Below are positions 1 through 8,344 of a stretch of DNA of 64,000 bases, in pieces (positions within the stretch are counted from its first letter, which is position 1; the number at the start of each line of letters is the position of its first letter). The translations under genes and the position numbers were made by a program. The stretch spans positions 1 to 64,000 of the forward strand of contig NZ_BDBQ01000054.1 of the NCBI RefSeq assembly GCF_001613065.1, read 5' to 3'. The stretch is from Nocardia miyunensis NBRC 108239. Its GTDB lineage: Bacteria; Actinomycetota; Actinomycetes; Mycobacteriales; Mycobacteriaceae. The notes under the pieces were generated by a model. It searched no databases. It was not told the DNA's origin and was given only the letters and a program-made list of their open reading frames with translations.

Positions 1-75
1 TTCGGCAGGCACAGCCGATAGACCCACAACGCCAACCGCACAGATCAGTGCGACGCCGAATCGCCTTCTACTCAT
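1..75 (-). CDS. Secreted protein, N-terminal signal peptide only (partial)
   Basis: Only the first 25 codons of a leftward gene are inside the window. They read as a short basic start (MSRRRF) followed by a hydrophobic stretch rich in Ala, Val and Gly and ending Val-Pro-Ala, a typical Sec signal peptide. The rest of the gene lies beyond the left edge, so no function can be assigned. It is separated from the next gene by about 340 bases. Confidence 0.5.
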   Translation of the reverse strand, partial: MSRRRFGVALICAVGVVGLSAVPAE

Positions 76-368
76 GTAATAACCCTCTCCACCCCGACAT
101 TGCGCTTGATGGATTCGCCCCCGTGACTCGTCTGAGACGCGCCACGCCGAGGAGAACGATCATTCACGGCTGCAAGCATATGTCCAGCGAACGATCTACA
201 CTGCCAGAACAGAGAATTAGCTTATCAGTGTGAACGGACGGTCACCATGTCGATGGAATGCGGCTCACCCTGCGGCGAACGCCCGCGGCTGCGCGCCAAC
301 CGTGCCCCGAATGTCCGGCCGGAGACCGGCAAGCAGTCCGAATGCCTTGCACCGGAGAGCTTGCCGGT
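76..368. other. Intergenic stretch without a recognised gene
   Basis: About 290 bases between the leftward secreted-protein start and the terminator of the SDR gene. Short open frames exist on both strands but none has a convincing start, ribosome site or family resemblance. The part next to position 75 presumably carries the promoter of the leftward gene. Nothing else was seen. Confidence 0.4.
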
Positions 369-401
369 CCTGGTCGAAGCGGCACAGCCGCTTCGACCAG
401 G
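369..401 (-). terminator. Hairpin terminator after SDR gene
   Basis: Perfect 14-bp inverted repeat (arms 369-382 and 388-401, CCTGGTCGAAGCGG and its complement) with a 5-base loop. It lies 14 bases beyond the stop codon of the leftward SDR gene. There is no clear T-run, as is common for actinobacterial terminators. Confidence 0.75.
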
Positions 402-415
402 CGTAGGAGCCTGGG

Positions 416-1243
416 TCAGAGAGCGCCCCCGGCATCGATCAACTGCGTTGTGCCCGTGATGAACTTGGCGTCGTCGGAGACCAGGTGCAGGACGGTGCCG
501 GTGATGTCTTCCGGCTCCAGAAGCGCGACCGGAAGACGGTTGAGCTTCGCCGTGACTTCTTCGAAGTCCGCGCGGCCCGGATTCTCCAGCTCCGGACGGA
601 ACAACCGGTAGGCGGCCTCGTTGAGCATCATGTCCGTGGCGACGGTTGTCGGATGCACTGTGTTCACGCGGATATTCTGCGGGGCAAGCTCTTTGGCCAT
701 CACCTGCATCAGGCTGACCAGGCCCGCCTTGGCCGCCGCATAGTGCGCGGTGTTCTCGTGGGCGAGCACGGTCGCCAGCGAGCTCGTGATGACCACCGAA
801 CCGCCGCGGCCGCCGGCGATGATGTGCGGCACCGACGCCTTCAGCGACTTCCACACACCCGTCAGATTGACGTCGATCGTGTCCTGCCAGACCGACTCAC
901 TCATTTCGAGCGTCGGCGCCGTGCTGCAGATGCCCGCGTTGGCGACGACGATGTCGAGACGGCCCAGGGTGGCCACTCCCTGTTCGACGACGGCGGCCAC
1001 GCCCGCATAATCGCGCACGTCCGCGTCCCCGGTGACGACGCGCCGCCCGGTCTTCTCGATCAACCGCGCCGTTTCCGCGAGGTCCTCGGCGGTCGCCAGC
1101 GGGTACGGGACGGTGCCCACCGTGGCCGTCGTGTCGATCGCGATGATGTCGGCGCCCTCACTGGCGAACCGCACCGCGTGGCTGCGGCCCTGCCCGCGTC
1201 CCGCACCAGTTACGAAGGCGACCTTGCCATCCAACTTGCCCAC
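416..1243 (-). CDS. Mycofactocin-coupled-type SDR family oxidoreductase
   Basis: A 275-residue short-chain dehydrogenase with the nucleotide-binding motif TGAGRGQG near the N-terminus, the NAG motif, the catalytic Ser and YAAAK. The opening GKVAFVTGAGRGQGRSHAVR and a stretch rich in D/I residues after it match the SDR subfamily that uses tightly bound NAD and passes electrons to mycofactocin. It probably oxidises an alcohol or hydroxy-acid intermediate in the cytosol. The GTG start at 1243 is chosen because GGAGAG lies a few bases upstream; an earlier TTG is also open. It is divergent from the P450 at 1509. Substrate unknown. Confidence 0.85.
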   Translation of the reverse strand: MGKLDGKVAFVTGAGRGQGRSHAVRFASEGADIIAIDTTATVGTVPYPLATAEDLAETARLIEKTGRRVVTGDADVRDYAGVAAVVEQGVATLGRLDIVVANAGICSTAPTLEMSESVWQDTIDVNLTGVWKSLKASVPHIIAGGRGGSVVITSSLATVLAHENTAHYAAAKAGLVSLMQVMAKELAPQNIRVNTVHPTTVATDMMLNEAAYRLFRPELENPGRADFEEVTAKLNRLPVALLEPEDITGTVLHLVSDDAKFITGTTQLIDAGGAL

Positions 1244-1412
1244 GCATCTCTCCAATCATTCGCAGGCTTCGACCGGCCGCCGCAACTGCGGCGGCCACGA
1301 GACCGGCACCAAATTTAATGGTGTTACTAATGTGCCACTGAAGCATAGCGCGTCAACCCCACACGCAGGAAGACCCGGCGAAATTGCAAGCTGAAGTAGT
1401 GTTGACTCCGTC

Positions 1413-1425
1413 ACAACATAATTGC
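1413..1425. promoter_or_regulatory. ACAA-N5-TTGT-like palindrome in divergent promoter
   Basis: ACAACATAATTGC lies in the 265-base region between the divergent SDR (start 1243) and P450 (start 1509). It matches the site at 8282-8294 in 12 of 13 positions. CATAAT within it could also act as a -10 element for the P450 operon. Confidence 0.45.
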
Positions 1426-1508
1426 ACAATGCTTAGACAGCTCCGGTGGTACAGCCCGTCCGCGGAGCGCTTTCGAGAACTCGCCATACCCATGACGAAG
1501 GAACACCG

Positions 1509-2735
1509 ATGAACACTGACCTGCAGAACGCGGAGAACTTCCGCACCGGTCCCCCCTACGAGATCTACAAGTATCTGCGCGAGAACGACCCGGTCCACTG
1601 GCAGGAAGAGCCGGATGGCCCGGGGTTCTGGGCGCTCACCCGGCACGCGGACATCAAGCAGGTCGAACTCGACAGCGAGACCTTCTCGAACGAGCCGACG
1701 GTGACGATCTCGGACAAGAACCAGGTCGGCGACGAGACGCACAAGCACCTGATCTTCTCGGACGCGCCGCACCACACCGCGCACCGCGAGATGCTCGGCG
1801 CGGAGATCAGCCTGAGCCGAATCCGACCCGCCCGCGAGGGCATGGAACGGCTGGTCAACTCGATCATCGATCTGGTGATCGAGAAGGGCGAAGCCGACCT
1901 GGTCTTGGATCTGTCGGGCAAGATGGCCAGCTTCGCCATCGCCGACCTCATGGGCCTGGATCGCGACCACTCCCTCGCGATGTTCCACGCCGCCGAGGTC
2001 CTGACCCGGTCCATCAGCACGACCGAGGGCATCGGCCTGGAAGCCACCATGACGCTGTTCCAGCATGCGACCGACGCATGGAACGAGCGCAAGGACACCC
2101 CGCTCAACGACACCCTCAGCCGGATCGCCCACGCCGAGATCATGGGTATTCCGGTCGACGAGTTCCAATTCCAGATCGACTTCCAGCTCCTGGTGAGCGC
2201 GGGCAGCGACACCTCCCGCAACGTGCTCTCGACCGGCATGCTTACCCTGTTCGAGCATCCCGAGGCGCGGCAGGCCATCGTCGATGATCCGCGGCTGCTG
2301 CCCAAGGCGCTCGAGGAGATCCTGCGCTTCACCCCGCCGATCATGGCCATGCGCCGCACCGCCACCCGCGATACCGAGATCGGCGGCACGAAGATTCGCG
2401 CGGGCGAGAAGGTCGTCATGTACTACGGCGCCGCGAACCGCGACCCCGAGGTGTTCGAGAACCCGGACACCTTCGACATCACCCGCAAGCTCAACCCGCA
2501 CCTGACCTTCGGCGGCGGCCGCCATCACTGCCTCGGCGCCCACCTCGCGCGGCTGGAGCTGACCACCATGTTCGGCGCGATGATCCGCCGGATGCCCGAT
2601 ATGGAACTCGCCGGACCGGTCGACTGGCCCGAGCTCGGCGAGCCGCCGATGGTCGGCGGACCGCACGGCATCCCGGTGCGATTCACCCCCGGACCGAAGG
2701 TCGCCGACGGCGCGGTCGAACCGATCTTCGGCTGA
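1509..2735 (+). CDS. Cytochrome P450
   Basis: A 408-residue soluble bacterial class I P450. The heme-ligand motif FGGGRHHCLG places the Cys at about residue 341. The I-helix motif AGSDTSRN, the ExxR helix (EEILR) and the HTAHR segment are present. It should hydroxylate a lipophilic substrate using electrons from a ferredoxin, very likely the one encoded 28 bases downstream. The start at 1509 is chosen over an earlier in-frame GTG because GAAGGA sits just upstream. It is related to the P450s at 5244 and 37160, which share the same N-terminal region and I-helix wording. First gene of an operon with ferredoxin and reductase. Confidence 0.95.
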   Translation: MNTDLQNAENFRTGPPYEIYKYLRENDPVHWQEEPDGPGFWALTRHADIKQVELDSETFSNEPTVTISDKNQVGDETHKHLIFSDAPHHTAHREMLGAEISLSRIRPAREGMERLVNSIIDLVIEKGEADLVLDLSGKMASFAIADLMGLDRDHSLAMFHAAEVLTRSISTTEGIGLEATMTLFQHATDAWNERKDTPLNDTLSRIAHAEIMGIPVDEFQFQIDFQLLVSAGSDTSRNVLSTGMLTLFEHPEARQAIVDDPRLLPKALEEILRFTPPIMAMRRTATRDTEIGGTKIRAGEKVVMYYGAANRDPEVFENPDTFDITRKLNPHLTFGGGRHHCLGAHLARLELTTMFGAMIRRMPDMELAGPVDWPELGEPPMVGGPHGIPVRFTPGPKVADGAVEPIFG

Positions 2736-2763
2736 GCCGTCGTATCGAATCCGAAGGGAAATC

Positions 2764-2976
2764 ATGAAATTCGCTGTCGACCTCGCGGTCTGTCAGAACA
2801 TCGGCCAGTGCAGCTTCACCGCGCCCGAGATGTTCACACTCGATGACGACGGGAAGCTGTCGTTCCGCAACGAGGCCACCGACGAGTACGTCTCGCCCGA
2901 GCTGACCGATGACGACGCCGATTCGGCACAGAGCGCCGCCGCGCTGTGCCCGATGCAGGCGATCCGGGTCGACTGA
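2764..2976 (+). CDS. [3Fe-4S] ferredoxin
   Basis: A 70-residue small ferredoxin. It has CQNIGQC near the N-terminus and a later ALCPMQAI, the Cys pattern of single-cluster [3Fe-4S] ferredoxins that serve actinobacterial P450s. It is acidic, as such proteins usually are. It lies directly behind the P450 at 1509 and ahead of a reductase, so this set probably makes a complete electron chain. GAAGGGAAATC precedes the ATG as ribosome site. Confidence 0.93.
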   Translation: MKFAVDLAVCQNIGQCSFTAPEMFTLDDDGKLSFRNEATDEYVSPELTDDDADSAQSAAALCPMQAIRVD

Positions 2977-3182
2977 TCGCACCGTAGGCCCGCGTGAGCG
3001 GCGCAGGGGTGGCAGTCGAATGCGGAACTCGCCCGTGTCACCGGCTTTTCAGGTCGGTCCGGTCGGCTCGGTTCATCCCCGAGTCGGCCGGACCGCGGCC
3101 GGAGAAATCTACCCACTTCAGACGAATGTTCCAATCATCCACCAAGACAACACTTTCCAAGAACGCGAGGCCGGAGCCAGTA

Positions 3183-4151
3183 ATGAGCGCACACTCGAGT
3201 GAGTCGGAACCGACAGCGGCTCTGCTGGTTTCCCGGCGGGCATCGCTGACCTCGGAGGTCATCCTGCTGGAGCTACGCCACCCCGAGGGTCGCGAGCTTC
3301 CCGCGTGGAGTCCCGGCTCCCACATCGATCTGCTACTTCCCGACGAGATGGTCCGCCAGTACTCGCTGTGCGGCGACCCGGCCGACGCCACCACCTGGAC
3401 AGTCGCGGTGTTCCTGGAGCCGGAGGGCAGGGGTGGCTCGGCGTATATCCACCGATCGTTGCAAGAGGGCACCACAGTCCGGACTCGTGGCCCGCGTAAC
3501 CATTTCGCCTTCGGATCCGGCAAGCGAGTCCTGTTCATCGGCGGCGGAATCGGGATCACGCCGCTCATCCCGATGATGGCCGAGGCCACCGAACGCGGTC
3601 TGGACTGGGAACTCCACTACGGCGGGCGATCTCGGACCACGATGGCATTCGCCGACGACCTCCTCACCCGGTTCGGCTCGGACCGCGTGCACCTGATTCC
3701 GCAGGATGAGCGGGGACTCATCGACCTCGAGACACTCATCGGCACGCCCCGCACGGACACCACGATCTACTGTTGCGGCCCGGCGCCCCTGCTCGACGCG
3801 GTGGAAACCCGTTGTGCGGCATGGCCGACCGACGCACTCCACATCGAGCGGTTCACCGCCAAGGCGGTCGATGACGACCAGAACACCTCGTTCGAGATCG
3901 AACTGTCCGCTACCGGTGTGACGCTGACGGTTCCGCAGGATCGCTCGATTCTCGACGTGCTCGACGATCAGGATGTTCCGGTGCCGAGCTCCTGCCGGGA
4001 CGGCACCTGCGGCACGTGCGAAACCATGGTCCTGGAAGGGGTCCCCGAGCATCGCGACTCCGTGCTCAGCCCTTCCGAACAGGAGAGCAACGAGACCATG
4101 ATGGTGTGCGTCTCACGATCGCGAACTCCACGCCTCGTGCTCGACCTCTAG
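3183..4151 (+). CDS. PDR/VanB-type flavin reductase with C-terminal 2Fe-2S domain
   Basis: A 322-residue protein of the phthalate dioxygenase reductase type. It has an N-terminal flavin-binding barrel with RQYSLCG, an NAD-binding domain with GGGIGITPLIPM and CCGPAPLL, and a C-terminal plant-type 2Fe-2S domain with CRDGTCGTC plus a distal Cys (VCVS). It should move electrons from NAD(P)H through FMN and its own cluster, either to the upstream ferredoxin/P450 or to another oxygenase. The open frame extends upstream, but ATG at 3183 has GGAG close by and starts the conserved part. It lies about 200 bases after the ferredoxin. Confidence 0.88.
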   Translation: MSAHSSESEPTAALLVSRRASLTSEVILLELRHPEGRELPAWSPGSHIDLLLPDEMVRQYSLCGDPADATTWTVAVFLEPEGRGGSAYIHRSLQEGTTVRTRGPRNHFAFGSGKRVLFIGGGIGITPLIPMMAEATERGLDWELHYGGRSRTTMAFADDLLTRFGSDRVHLIPQDERGLIDLETLIGTPRTDTTIYCCGPAPLLDAVETRCAAWPTDALHIERFTAKAVDDDQNTSFEIELSATGVTLTVPQDRSILDVLDDQDVPVPSSCRDGTCGTCETMVLEGVPEHRDSVLSPSEQESNETMMVCVSRSRTPRLVLDL

Positions 4152-4235
4152 GTAGCCCTTCACCCGGCCACGGCCGACTGGGAACCGCTCCTCCGCAACA
4201 CCTATCGTGAAAGATAGGACAATTAAAACATAAGT

Positions 4236-4951
4236 ATGGCAGGAGTACTCTCGATGTCTTTCGCCGACTCGCGTTTCGATGCGGACGCGCTCCGCCGCCG
4301 TTACGACGCCGAGCGCGAGAAACGGCTGGCGGGTCCGCGCCGGGACATCGCGGATCTGACCGGGACGCTCAGCCGGTACCTCGACGACCCGTACACCCCG
4401 GTCGTGACCAGGCATCCGGTCCAGGACTCCGTGGAGGTGCTCGTCGTCGGCGGTGGCATGGCCGGAATCGTCGCCCCGGCCGAGCTACGCAAGGCCGGCG
4501 TCACCGACACCAGGATCGTCGACGCCGCAGGCGATTTCGGCGGGGTGTGGTACTGGAACCGTTATCCCGGGGCGATGTGCGACGTCGAGTCGCTGGTCTA
4601 CCTGCCATACCTGGAAGAGCTCGGGTATGTACCGCGCGACAGGTACGCTTCCGCCGCCGAGATCTGGGGTCATCTCCGGGCCGTCGCGCGCCATCACGAT
4701 CTCTATGACACCGCGCTCTTCCACACCCGCGTGACCGGCATGGTCTGGGAGAGCATGTCCCGGGGATCACCGAGATGAGCTGCCACTCATTCCACACCAG
4801 CCGCTGGGATTACGACTACACCGGTCAGGACCTGGAGTACCTGCGCGACAAGGTTGTCGGCGTGGTGGGTACCGGCGCCACCGCTATCCAGTGCATCCCG
4901 CCGTTGGCCGCGAGCGCCGCGCAGCTGCCAGGTCTGGTCACGACGCCCTGA
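4236..4951 (+). pseudogene. Baeyer-Villiger monooxygenase remnant
   Basis: The first 170 codons encode the N-terminal part of a flavoprotein monooxygenase: an extended N-terminal arm, the FAD motif GGGMAGI and WYWNRYPGAMCDVES, a BVMO hallmark. Near 4757 the reading frame shifts. The next frame carries the BVMO fingerprint HSFHTSRWDYDYTG and the NADP-binding VVGTGATAIQ, then stops at 4949-4951. Compared with a normal protein of over 500 residues, a piece between the two motifs and the whole C-terminal half are missing. It is therefore a deletion-scarred pseudogene, behind its own AT-rich promoter (ACATAAG just before the ATG). Confidence 0.85.
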
Positions 4952-4973
4952 ACAGCAACGGGCGTCATCGAAC

Positions 4974-5035
4974 GGTGTCGCCGCCGAGTTCACAGACGTG
5001 GTTCATCACGTAATGCCGGTGGCCGTGGTGGTTCG
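4974..5035 (-). pseudogene. SnoaL-like protein fragment
   Basis: On the minus strand this short piece translates to NHHGHRHYVMNHVCELGGDT. It closely matches an internal segment (QHGHQHYVTNHSCELDGDT) of the SnoaL-like protein encoded at 17269-17796. No start or remaining domain is present, so it is the scar of a second, lost copy. It lies directly behind the BVMO remnant. Confidence 0.7.
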
Positions 5036-5159
5036 CCCGTGCCCGGCAGTGAACTTCATATGCTCTCCCACTCCGGTTGCTATCGACCCCTTCCAACATA
5101 GTTACTGGACCACCATAAAGCGTCATTGACAGTCATTACAGACATGATACTATTGTGTT

Positions 5160-5176
5160 CTAGATCATAAATCTAG
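5160..5176. promoter_or_regulatory. Palindromic operator-like site upstream of P450
   Basis: CTAGAT-cataa-ATCTAG, a perfect 6-bp inverted repeat with a 5-base spacer, 67 bases before the P450 start at 5244. Just upstream is TACTATTGTG, which resembles promoter-region words elsewhere in the cluster. Likely a repressor site; the binding protein is unknown. Confidence 0.45.
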
Positions 5177-5243
5177 TACCAGTGCGGGCCTCACCCGCCG
5201 AGGCCCGCGCCGCTAGTGGACACAGGGAGTCAGAGGAGCCAGC

Positions 5244-6452
5244 GTGGACGTCAATCTGCTCGACCCGGCCGCATTCCGCACCCGCCAGCCGTACGAGGTA
5301 TACCGGTGGCTGCGCGCGAACGACCCCGTGCACTGGCACGCAAACCCGGAAGGTCGCGGCTTCTGGGTGCTGACCCGCCACGCCGACATCAAGGTCCTCG
5401 AGACCAACTCGGAGGTGTTCTCCTCCGAGCCCAACACCCTGCTCAACGACGAACACCTGGTGGGCGACGAGACCCACAAGCAACTGCTCTTCTCCGACCC
5501 GCCGCGCCACACCGCCCACCGTCGCTACCTCGCCGCCGAACTCAGCCTGACCCAGGTCCGGTCGAAGCAGGCCGACATGGGGGAGTTGGTCGACGCGGTC
5601 ATCGACGAGGTGATCGAGAAGGGCGAATGCGACCTGGTGGAGGACATCTCCGGCAAACTCGCCAGCTTTGTCATCGCCGACCTGCTGGGACTCCCCCGCC
5701 AGGAATCGCTCGAGCTCTTCCACGCCTCCGACGTGCTCACCCGCGGCGGCAGCCTGCTCGAGGGCCCCGGCGCGGAAGCCCTGGCGGTGATGAACCAGCA
5801 CGCCGGCGACGCCTGGAAGACATTCAGCTCAGGCCAGGGCAACGACGGTGCGCTGGCGCGGATCGTGCGCACCGAGATCGACGGGATGCCCATAGATCAG
5901 ATGCAGTTCGCCATCGACTTCTACCTGCTCGTCGCCGCGGGCGGCGACACCTCCCGCAACGCCCTGTCAACCGGCATGCTGGCCCTGTTCCAGCACCCGG
6001 AGCAGCACCGGATGCTGGTCGAGAACCCGTCCCTGGTACCGCAGGCGGTCGAGGAGATCCTGCGCTGGGACCCGCCGATCATCTTCCAGGCCCGCACCGC
6101 GACCCGTGACGCCGAGGTCGGCGGCCAGAAGATCGCCAAGGGCGAGAAGGTGGTCTCCTACTACGGAGCGGGCAACCGCGACCCCGAGGTCTTCACCGAC
6201 CCCGAAACCTTCGACATCACGCGAAAGTCCAACCCGCACCTCACATTCGGCGCCGGCCGCCACTTCTGCCTCGGTTCCCACCTGGCACGCCAGGAACTCG
6301 TCATCATGTTCACCGCGATCATGAGCCGCATGCCCGACATCAAGCTCGCCGGGCCCGCCCAATGGCACGACCTGCCCGAAGTGCCGTCGGTCAGCGGCCC
6401 CGCGTCGATTCAGGTCTCGTTCACCCCCGGGCAGCGGAAATCGGCCGCCTAG
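5244..6452 (+). CDS. Cytochrome P450
   Basis: A 402-residue P450 with FGAGRHFCLG (heme Cys at about residue 342), the I-helix motif AGGDTSRN and EEILRWDPP. It is clearly a paralogue of the P450 at 37160. Both open with a NLLDPA-type sequence and share YRWLR, DPVHWH and long internal stretches. The start is GTG with GAGGAG upstream. No ferredoxin follows directly, so it must share the ferredoxins at 2764 or 16892. It is probably cotranscribed with the monooxygenase at 6490 (37-base gap). Confidence 0.95.
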   Translation: MDVNLLDPAAFRTRQPYEVYRWLRANDPVHWHANPEGRGFWVLTRHADIKVLETNSEVFSSEPNTLLNDEHLVGDETHKQLLFSDPPRHTAHRRYLAAELSLTQVRSKQADMGELVDAVIDEVIEKGECDLVEDISGKLASFVIADLLGLPRQESLELFHASDVLTRGGSLLEGPGAEALAVMNQHAGDAWKTFSSGQGNDGALARIVRTEIDGMPIDQMQFAIDFYLLVAAGGDTSRNALSTGMLALFQHPEQHRMLVENPSLVPQAVEEILRWDPPIIFQARTATRDAEVGGQKIAKGEKVVSYYGAGNRDPEVFTDPETFDITRKSNPHLTFGAGRHFCLGSHLARQELVIMFTAIMSRMPDIKLAGPAQWHDLPEVPSVSGPASIQVSFTPGQRKSAA

Positions 6453-6489
6453 CCAGCAGGAACCCTCATCCGGATTCGAAAGGAATCAG

Positions 6490-8262
6490 ATGACCGATCT
6501 CGCGGATGCCACCGGCACCCTCGCACCGGCCGCCCTTGCCGACGCCTGGCTCGCCGACTTCGAGGCGGCGCTCGCCGCCCGCGACGCTTCGGCGATCTCG
6601 GCGCTGTTCGCACCCAGCGGGACGTTCCGCGATCTGCTCGCGACCGACTGGGACATCCGGCATTTCGCCGGAGAGCAGGAGGTCGGCCGGCGGCTGGCCC
6701 GGGCCGCGCGCTCGGCGGCGGTGACCGGTCTGCGCATCCGCGACACCGTGGACGGGGCATGGCGCGACGCGAGCGGGGCGACCCCGGCGATCAACGCATT
6801 CGTGCGCTTCGCCAACGACGTCGGCACGGGCGAGGGCGTCATCCGTCTCATCGAGCAGGACGGGAGCCTGGTCGCCGCGAACGTCGTGCTCGAGCTCACC
6901 GAACTCGCCGGCCGCCCCGAGGCGGTCGGCGACCGTCGCCCGATCGGCAAGGTGCACAAGCCGGTCGTGGGGCGGCCGTCGTGGGAAGACGAGGTCGACG
7001 CCGATTTCCGCCGCGCCGATCCCCAGGTCGTCATCGTCGGCGCCGGGCACAACGGCCTCATGCTCGCGGCGCGGCTGCTCCGCATCGGCATCGGCGCGCT
7101 CGTCATCGAGCGCCATGGCCGGGTCGGCGACAACTGGCGCACCCGGTATTCGGCCCTCGCGCTGCACGACCCGGTGCAGGTCGAGGCGCTTCCCTACCTC
7201 CCGTTCCCGGCCGGCTGGCCGACCTTCACGCCCGGCTCGAAGTTCGGGGACTTCCTCGAGTCCTATGCGACGCTGCTCGACATCCCGGTCTGGACCGGCG
7301 CCAGGCTCGGCGAGGTGCGGTACGACGCCTCCGCCGGGCGCTGGGACGTCGAGGTCACGCGCTCCGACGGCGAGCGGCGCACCCTCCGGACCGGCCATCT
7401 CGTCGTCGCCACAGGCGCGCACAACAAGCCGCGCATCCCCGAAGTGGCGGACCGCGACGTGTTCTCCGGCAGCGTCGTCCACGCGACCGACTTCGGCGGT
7501 GGCGCGAGCTGGAGCGGGAAGCGGGCGATCGTCGTGGGGACAGGCGTGAGCGGTCACGACATCGCCCAGGACCTCGCCGAGCACGGCGCCGAGGTCACGA
7601 TGCTGCAGCGCGGCGCGACCTACGTCATGAACGCCTCGACGAACCATGAGCTGTCGTTCACCGGGTACCTCCGGGGCGAGCGGCCGATCGAGGACATCGA
7701 CCTGATGGGCCAGCTCGTGCCGTACAGTCGGCTTCCCGAACTCGGCAAGACTCGGACGGCGATCGGGAAGGAGCGGGACCGCGAGACGCTGGAGGGTCTC
7801 GCGAGGGCCGGCTTCGCGCTCACCGATGGGCCTGGCGGAGCCGGGAACGTCGGCCTCGTGTTCGGCCAGAACCGGCACGGCTACTACTTCAACATCGGAG
7901 CGTCCGAACTCATCATCGAAGGCCGGATCGCGGTCCGGAGAGGCAGCATCGCCCGCTTCACCAGAGGCGGCGTCGTGCTCGACGACGGAGCCGAGATCCC
8001 CGCCGACCTCATGGTCTACGCGACCGGCTACGAGAGCGTGAACGAGTCGAACCGCGAGCTCCTCGGCGACCTCGTCGACGAGCTGCCGCCGATCTGCACG
8101 ATCGGACCGGACGGCGAATTCGCCGGCATCGCGCGTCACACCGGCCACGACCGCCTGTGGTTCCTCGCGACCCTCGGCATACCTCCGAGCCGGACCTACT
8201 CGAAGCTGCTCGCGATTCAGATCGCCGCGATCGAGGACGGACTCGCCCCCGCGTCGCGGTGA
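6490..8262 (+). CDS. Flavin-containing monooxygenase with N-terminal SnoaL/NTF2-like domain
   Basis: A 590-residue protein. Residues about 1-150 look like an NTF2/SnoaL-like fold (alpha+beta, LADFEAALAARDASAISALF). From about residue 178 a two-dinucleotide-binding flavoprotein monooxygenase follows, with FAD motif GAGHNG, fingerprint FSGSVVHATDF, NADP motif GTGVSGHD and ATGYES near the end. It probably inserts oxygen into a ketone or aldehyde, or oxidises a heteroatom. The ribosome site AAAGGAAT precedes the ATG. The domain fusion is known in actinobacterial proteins annotated only as NAD(P)-binding oxidoreductases. Substrate unknown. Confidence 0.85.
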   Translation: MTDLADATGTLAPAALADAWLADFEAALAARDASAISALFAPSGTFRDLLATDWDIRHFAGEQEVGRRLARAARSAAVTGLRIRDTVDGAWRDASGATPAINAFVRFANDVGTGEGVIRLIEQDGSLVAANVVLELTELAGRPEAVGDRRPIGKVHKPVVGRPSWEDEVDADFRRADPQVVIVGAGHNGLMLAARLLRIGIGALVIERHGRVGDNWRTRYSALALHDPVQVEALPYLPFPAGWPTFTPGSKFGDFLESYATLLDIPVWTGARLGEVRYDASAGRWDVEVTRSDGERRTLRTGHLVVATGAHNKPRIPEVADRDVFSGSVVHATDFGGGASWSGKRAIVVGTGVSGHDIAQDLAEHGAEVTMLQRGATYVMNASTNHELSFTGYLRGERPIEDIDLMGQLVPYSRLPELGKTRTAIGKERDRETLEGLARAGFALTDGPGGAGNVGLVFGQNRHGYYFNIGASELIIEGRIAVRRGSIARFTRGGVVLDDGAEIPADLMVYATGYESVNESNRELLGDLVDELPPICTIGPDGEFAGIARHTGHDRLWFLATLGIPPSRTYSKLLAIQIAAIEDGLAPASR

Positions 8263-8281
8263 CGGCGGCGTTACCACACTT

Positions 8282-8294
8282 ACAACATAATTGT
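8282..8294. promoter_or_regulatory. ACAA-N5-TTGT palindrome upstream of BVMO
   Basis: ACAA-CATAA-TTGT, a perfect inverted repeat of 4 bases with a 5-base spacer, about 50 bases before the BVMO start. It is the best-formed example, with 15594-15606, of a recurring site in this window. CATAAT inside it would serve as a -10 box, so a bound protein would block transcription. Confidence 0.5.
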
Positions 8295-8344
8295 GACACC
8301 GGCGCTCTCAGTGGCGGCGGTCGGTTGCGATGGAGGAACTGGAC

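Noticed and set aside
247..611. Rightward open frames opposite the first SDR gene
   Set aside because: They run antisense to the SDR and through its terminator hairpin and have no family resemblance.
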